Of a stretch of 8,505 bases of DNA, positions 5,495 to 8,505 are shown piece by piece. The first letter of the stretch is position 1. Each line of letters begins with the position of its first letter. Source of the DNA: Psychrobacter sp. (GTDB lineage: Bacteria; Pseudomonadota; Gammaproteobacteria; Pseudomonadales; Moraxellaceae). Below the pieces are notes generated by a model. That model did no database searches. It was not told where the DNA came from and saw only the letters and a list, made by a program, of their open reading frames with translations. Location: the NCBI GenBank assembly GCA_029256865.1, contig JARIEH010000252.1, forward strand, positions 1 to 8,505, read 5' to 3'. The translations under genes and the position numbers were made by a program.

Positions 5495-6727
5495 TTAGGC
5501 ACGTAAATAACGCCCACCTTGCACACTGATAATGCCCAGTAACTCAAGCTCCATCAATTGCCCAATCAATTGTGGCGGTGCAAGCTGGGTGGTGATTATC
5601 AGCGTATCTAAATCTTGGCCATGCCAATCAAGCTGCTCATAAACGATCCTTAAGTGCTCGGGTACGACGACAGCGCTGCGAGGAGATTTGATAGTAGACT
5701 GTGGCGACTGACCAATGGCTGAGATAGAGCTTCTTTCTGTGTCTATAGAATGAGCGGTCTGACTGGTATTTGAGGTGGGCATGGCTGTTGTTTTGTATGA
5801 ATAGCCTTCATAATCCAACTGATTGTTCACATCTTCTAGGACTTGCTGCGGATGGTAAATCAAAGTTGCACCTTCACGTATCAGATGATGGCAGCCTTCA
5901 GCATTCGCATTATCTATATGACTGGGAATCGCAAAGACTTGTTTGCCCTGCTCGGATGTCAAGCGCGCAGTGATTAGGGAGCCACTTTGAATAGTGGCTT
6001 CCGTCACAATGGTTGCTAAGCTCAGTCCAGCGACCAAACGATTGCGCCTTGGGAAGGTATGCTTATGCGGCTGAGTGTGCGGCAACAGCTCACTGATAAT
6101 GCAGCCACCTTGGTCGATTATTTGAGTAAATAATTGGTCATGATGATTGGGATAATTCACATCAATGCCTGTACCCATAACGCCAACGGTACGACCTTGG
6201 TACTCAGCATCGACTTGAGCCAATGCTCCTAGATGGGCACGCTTATCCACACCCATCGCAAGACCACTAGTGATGATATAACCTGCTTGCGCTAAATATT
6301 GTGCCATATCAAAAGTAATTTTCTGGGCATGCGCCGTTGGTTTTCGGCTACCAACCATAGCGATTTGCGCTTGCTGCAAGCGTGCTTTATTTCCCCGATA
6401 AAATAACAGAGGCGGTGGATCATAAATCTGTAGCAGCTGTGCAGGATAATCGGATTGATCGGCAAACAGCAGACCATACCGTCCTTCTGTGAGTGCCTGC
6501 TGAATTTTATCAATATTGGCTTGTGTTTGTTCTGGCTGTTCATGGCGTTTTAAGTGAGTAGAATGAATACCCAACTGTCGCCATGCTTCCAATTTGGCTT
6601 GCCAAGCAAGCTGCGCCTCATCAAAATTACTAATGAGTTTGTGATAAGCAGACAATGACGCATTCACTTCATACCAAAGCGCTAATATTGCACGCTGTTC
6701 AATAGATAGAGGAGGTGAGTTTGACAT
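5495..6727 (-). CDS. dprA: DNA-processing protein DprA (Smf)
   Basis: 410 residues. DprA binds incoming single-stranded DNA during natural transformation, protects it and loads RecA. It acts in the cytosol as a dimer. The N-terminal SAM-like region (about 1-90) precedes the Rossmann-fold core. The core carries MVGSRKPT (124-131), SGLAMGVD (154-161) followed by AHLGAL, GTGIDVNYP (185-193), the DNA-binding FPRRNR (225-230), and SGSLITARLTSEQGKQVFAIP (248-268). A Ser/Thr/Gln-rich linker (about 308-352) leads to a C-terminal winged-helix domain (356-410), as in the DprA of many Gram-negatives. All parts are complete, so it is expected to be functional. The ribosome binding site is weak (GAG about 10 bases before ATG). 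It begins 60 bases after tsaP without a convincing terminator or promoter between them, so co-transcription with tsaP is likely. Confidence 0.96.
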   Translation of the reverse strand: MSNSPPLSIEQRAILALWYEVNASLSAYHKLISNFDEAQLAWQAKLEAWRQLGIHSTHLKRHEQPEQTQANIDKIQQALTEGRYGLLFADQSDYPAQLLQIYDPPPLLFYRGNKARLQQAQIAMVGSRKPTAHAQKITFDMAQYLAQAGYIITSGLAMGVDKRAHLGALAQVDAEYQGRTVGVMGTGIDVNYPNHHDQLFTQIIDQGGCIISELLPHTQPHKHTFPRRNRLVAGLSLATIVTEATIQSGSLITARLTSEQGKQVFAIPSHIDNANAEGCHHLIREGATLIYHPQQVLEDVNNQLDYEGYSYKTTAMPTSNTSQTAHSIDTERSSISAIGQSPQSTIKSPRSAVVVPEHLRIVYEQLDWHGQDLDTLIITTQLAPPQLIGQLMELELLGIISVQGGRYLRA

Positions 6728-6787
6728 TATTTTTGCTCATATGGGCTGAATTGCCTTATTTTACTGGCAAATAATCGTAATGGACGC

Positions 6788-7885
6788 TTATAAATAAGGG
6801 GGCGGCAGTAATTGATCGCCGACATTCAACGGCAGCTCTGAGCTTAAGACATAAGCGTAACTGATGTTATCAAAAGTATTAAACACCATCACCATACCAG
6901 ACTCTTCACTTGGCAAACGTACTGGCGTGTCATTGTCTTTGGTATCGCGTACCAAAGGTCCTTTTTGATAAACCGTCAACACATCACCAGGTTTAGCCCC
7001 TTGGGTACTACCTAAATTTATAGCAACCACACTTCCCTTCGCCGCCGAGCTGATGGAATCCATGACGCGGACAATGAGGCCACCACGATTGACCGTTGCA
7101 GGCTCAGGATAGAATACCGGTGGGATGGCGTTGTCTAGCTCAACAAATACGCGATCACCTTCACGCACTTCCTTACCATACGAGTCAGTGAGCTGCACAC
7201 TGCTCACCCCGTTTTCTTCGACGCTCGTAACCATTCCTGTTGCCACTTGCGTGACTTCTAGACCAATAACCTCTTTAGTTTTTGGATCGACATACTTTTC
7301 ACCTTCACGATATACCCCATAACGCTGACCGACGATAAGTGGCACACCTTTGGTATAAATCTTGTCACCACTGGCGGTGATTAGGTTGCGGGTTTTGGAC
7401 GCCAGTACATAAGGAGTAGTATTAAAATCTTCGGGATTAACGATGATGGTTTTATCTAACCAATGTTGGATAGCAGACCGTGGGATGGCTGGGATACTGT
7501 TGGCTGTCGAAGTAATGGTCACCGTGCTGGCAATCATATCACCAGTCAGCTGCTTTTCAATACCTGCGCACCCTTCTCCTGTATCGACACCGATCAGCGT
7601 CTTACCTTGAATAATACACATGATAAGAATATCGTTTGGATAAATAAGATGTGGGTTTTTGATCTGTTTATTGGTCGCCCAAATCTCTTTCCAGCGCCAC
7701 GGACTTTCTAGATAACGTCCAGATATGTCCCACAATGTATCACCTTTTTTGACAATATAGCGATTGGGCGCATCCGCTTTCACAGTTGGTGGTGGGTTAT
7801 TGGCATGGGCAGTGCTGAACAACATTGTGCTACTAAAAGCAGTGATGAGCAGCGCTTTTGCTATAGAGTTTAGGCTCATTTTCAT
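6788..7885 (-). CDS. tsaP: LysM-domain protein, TsaP-like type IV pilus secretin-associated protein
   Basis: 365 residues from the chosen start. A Sec signal peptide (MKMSLNSIAKALLI..., hydrophobic core 8-24, cleavage expected after AHA at 26-28) is followed by one LysM domain at about 41-89 (RYIVKKGDTLWDISGRYL ... NPHLIYPNDILI). The remaining 270 residues lack strong motifs. TsaP proteins have a signal peptide, an N-terminal LysM that binds peptidoglycan and a C-terminal FlgT-like region, and they anchor the PilQ secretin in the outer membrane. This family role is established in Neisseria and Myxococcus. The assignment here rests on domain order and on the dprA-tsaC neighbourhood shared with Pseudomonas PA0020-PA0022. 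The ATG at 7885 is preferred because GTGGA lies 7 bases upstream. ATG 7891 and GTG 7897 are in frame but lack a properly spaced site. Two Cys follow the LysM domain and could form a disulfide. Confidence 0.82.
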   Translation of the reverse strand: MKMSLNSIAKALLITAFSSTMLFSTAHANNPPPTVKADAPNRYIVKKGDTLWDISGRYLESPWRWKEIWATNKQIKNPHLIYPNDILIMCIIQGKTLIGVDTGEGCAGIEKQLTGDMIASTVTITSTANSIPAIPRSAIQHWLDKTIIVNPEDFNTTPYVLASKTRNLITASGDKIYTKGVPLIVGQRYGVYREGEKYVDPKTKEVIGLEVTQVATGMVTSVEENGVSSVQLTDSYGKEVREGDRVFVELDNAIPPVFYPEPATVNRGGLIVRVMDSISSAAKGSVVAINLGSTQGAKPGDVLTVYQKGPLVRDTKDNDTPVRLPSEESGMVMVFNTFDNISYAYVLSSELPLNVGDQLLPPPYL

Positions 7886-7989
7886 TGGCATATCCACAAA
7901 GTGTCATATATATCGCGGGCGATGCTTCAATCAAACCGAAGCTAAACGCTTTCCAGAAAAATTTGGGGCAGCTGTCATCAACTACCATC

Positions 7990-7995
7990 ATTATA
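7990..7995 (-). promoter_or_regulatory. Possible -10 box upstream of tsaP
   Basis: The minus strand has a perfect TATAAT (7995-7990) in the 260-base gap between thrC and tsaP, about 105 bases before the chosen tsaP start. No good -35 hexamer lies 16-18 bases upstream and there is no TGn extension, so it is only a candidate. The thrC terminator just upstream implies that tsaP needs a promoter in this gap. Confidence 0.25.
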
Positions 7996-8084
7996 AATCT
8001 TACAATTGTATGCACCATAACACAATATGAGACATTTTTTTACAAAAGCGTAACCTTTATCTCAACAATGCTTGTTTTAACAAG

Positions 8085-8113
8085 AATACGGGCATGTTCA
8101 ACATGCCCGTATT
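8085..8113 (-). terminator. Intrinsic terminator of thrC
   Basis: AATACGGGCATGTT (8085-8098) and AACATGCCCGTATT (8100-8113) form a perfect 14-bp inverted repeat around one base. As RNA the stem ATACGGGCATG/CATGCCCGTAT would have a 5-base loop and a GC-rich centre. It starts 32 bases past the thrC stop and continues on the minus strand into TTCTTGTT, a T-rich but interrupted tail. It separates thrC from tsaP. Confidence 0.75.
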
Positions 8114-8145
8114 TAAAGCCAACCACTGCGTTGTGAACAATGATG

Positions 8146-8505
8146 CTAATGAGCAGTGATATGCTGACGAATTTGTTCAGCTACTAACTCTGCCTGATTG
8201 TCCAGAACCACAACATGCTGTGGTAAATCCTCTAAGCCTTCTGTGTGCGCTGGACGGGCAATCTCTATTTGACCAATCGCCTCAACAATCGTCTCTGCAA
8301 ATTTAACTGGCAAGGCAGTCTCAGCACATATGATCACCTCACCCTCTTGCTGCAACTCCTTGGCAACCTTGATACCGTCAGCCGTATGCGGATCAACCAG
8401 TTCACCATATTGCTCATAGAGTGCTTGGATGGTGTGCAAGCGGTCGCTATGGGTAGATTTACCTGCCGCAAAACCGTAACGTGAATTGACCGTTTCCATC
8501 GAGTC
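8146..8505 (-). CDS. thrC: Threonine synthase, C-terminal part (runs off the right edge)
   Basis: These are the last 119 residues of a protein whose beginning lies outside the window; the frame is open to the edge. The segments NSRYGFAAGKSTHSDRLHTI, LVDPHTADGIKVA and ICAETALPVKFAETIVEAIG are characteristic of the C-terminal region of PLP-dependent threonine synthase. The known pattern is V-D-P-H-T-A-D-G-x-x-V/A and E-T-A-x-P-x-K-F-x-x-x-I. The enzyme converts O-phosphohomoserine to threonine in the cytosol, as the last step of threonine synthesis. The catalytic Lys lies in the missing part. In this group thrC usually follows hom, which would be to the right. The gene ends with TAG and a strong hairpin terminator. 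Confidence 0.92.
   Translation of the reverse strand, partial: DSMETVNSRYGFAAGKSTHSDRLHTIQALYEQYGELVDPHTADGIKVAKELQQEGEVIICAETALPVKFAETIVEAIGQIEIARPAHTEGLEDLPQHVVVLDNQAELVAEQIRQHITAH

Noticed and set aside
6728..6787. Terminator between tsaP and dprA
   Set aside because: The only stem (TTGCC/GGCAA) is 5 bp with a 10-base loop and no T-run, so it does not support separating the two genes.
7764..8136. Plus-strand frames across the tsaP start and the thrC-tsaP gap
   Set aside because: They overlap the tsaP signal peptide region on the other strand, lack ribosome binding sites and resemble no protein.

Overview
The window looks like an ordinary chromosomal segment of an AT-rich gammaproteobacterium of the Moraxellaceae, most likely Psychrobacter. 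That assignment is an inference from the character of the proteins and from the gene order LysM protein - dprA - tsaC, which matches the near-origin cluster of Pseudomonas (tsaP-dprA-tsaC). No database search was possible. There are no insertion sequences, tRNAs, rRNAs or CRISPR arrays, and no obvious horizontally acquired island.

Layout from left to right: the 5' part of grpE (minus strand, running off the left edge); a 380-base divergent intergenic region with a possible heat-shock promoter for grpE and a good sigma-70-type promoter for the next gene; a plus-strand family IV (HSL-type) esterase; convergent to it, a membrane-anchored metallophosphoesterase (minus); a 221-base intergenic region with a terminator-like hairpin, a possible small RNA on the plus strand, and a long palindrome containing a 15/16 match to the ParB-binding parS consensus; a TIGR01777/YfcH-type epimerase (minus); tsaC (minus), for the tRNA t6A pathway; an intergenic octanucleotide tandem repeat; dprA (minus), for natural transformation; tsaP (minus), a LysM protein of the type IV pilus secretin; a strong intrinsic terminator; and the 3' end of thrC (minus, running off the right edge).

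Functionally, tsaP and dprA sit together and probably share transcription. One belongs to the type IV pilus that imports DNA, and the other loads RecA on the incoming single strand. tsaC is their usual neighbour near oriC and carries out the first step of t6A synthesis. The other genes (chaperone cofactor, esterase, phosphoesterase, epimerase, threonine synthase) appear to be independent housekeeping or accessory units, most with their own promoter-like signals.

I found no clearly new multi-gene system. The most interesting items are in the intergenic DNA: the parS-like palindrome at 3434-3465, the 8-bp tandem repeat at 5402-5457 between dprA and tsaC, and the plus-strand promoter/terminator pair around 3223-3347, which could define a small RNA divergent from the phosphoesterase gene.
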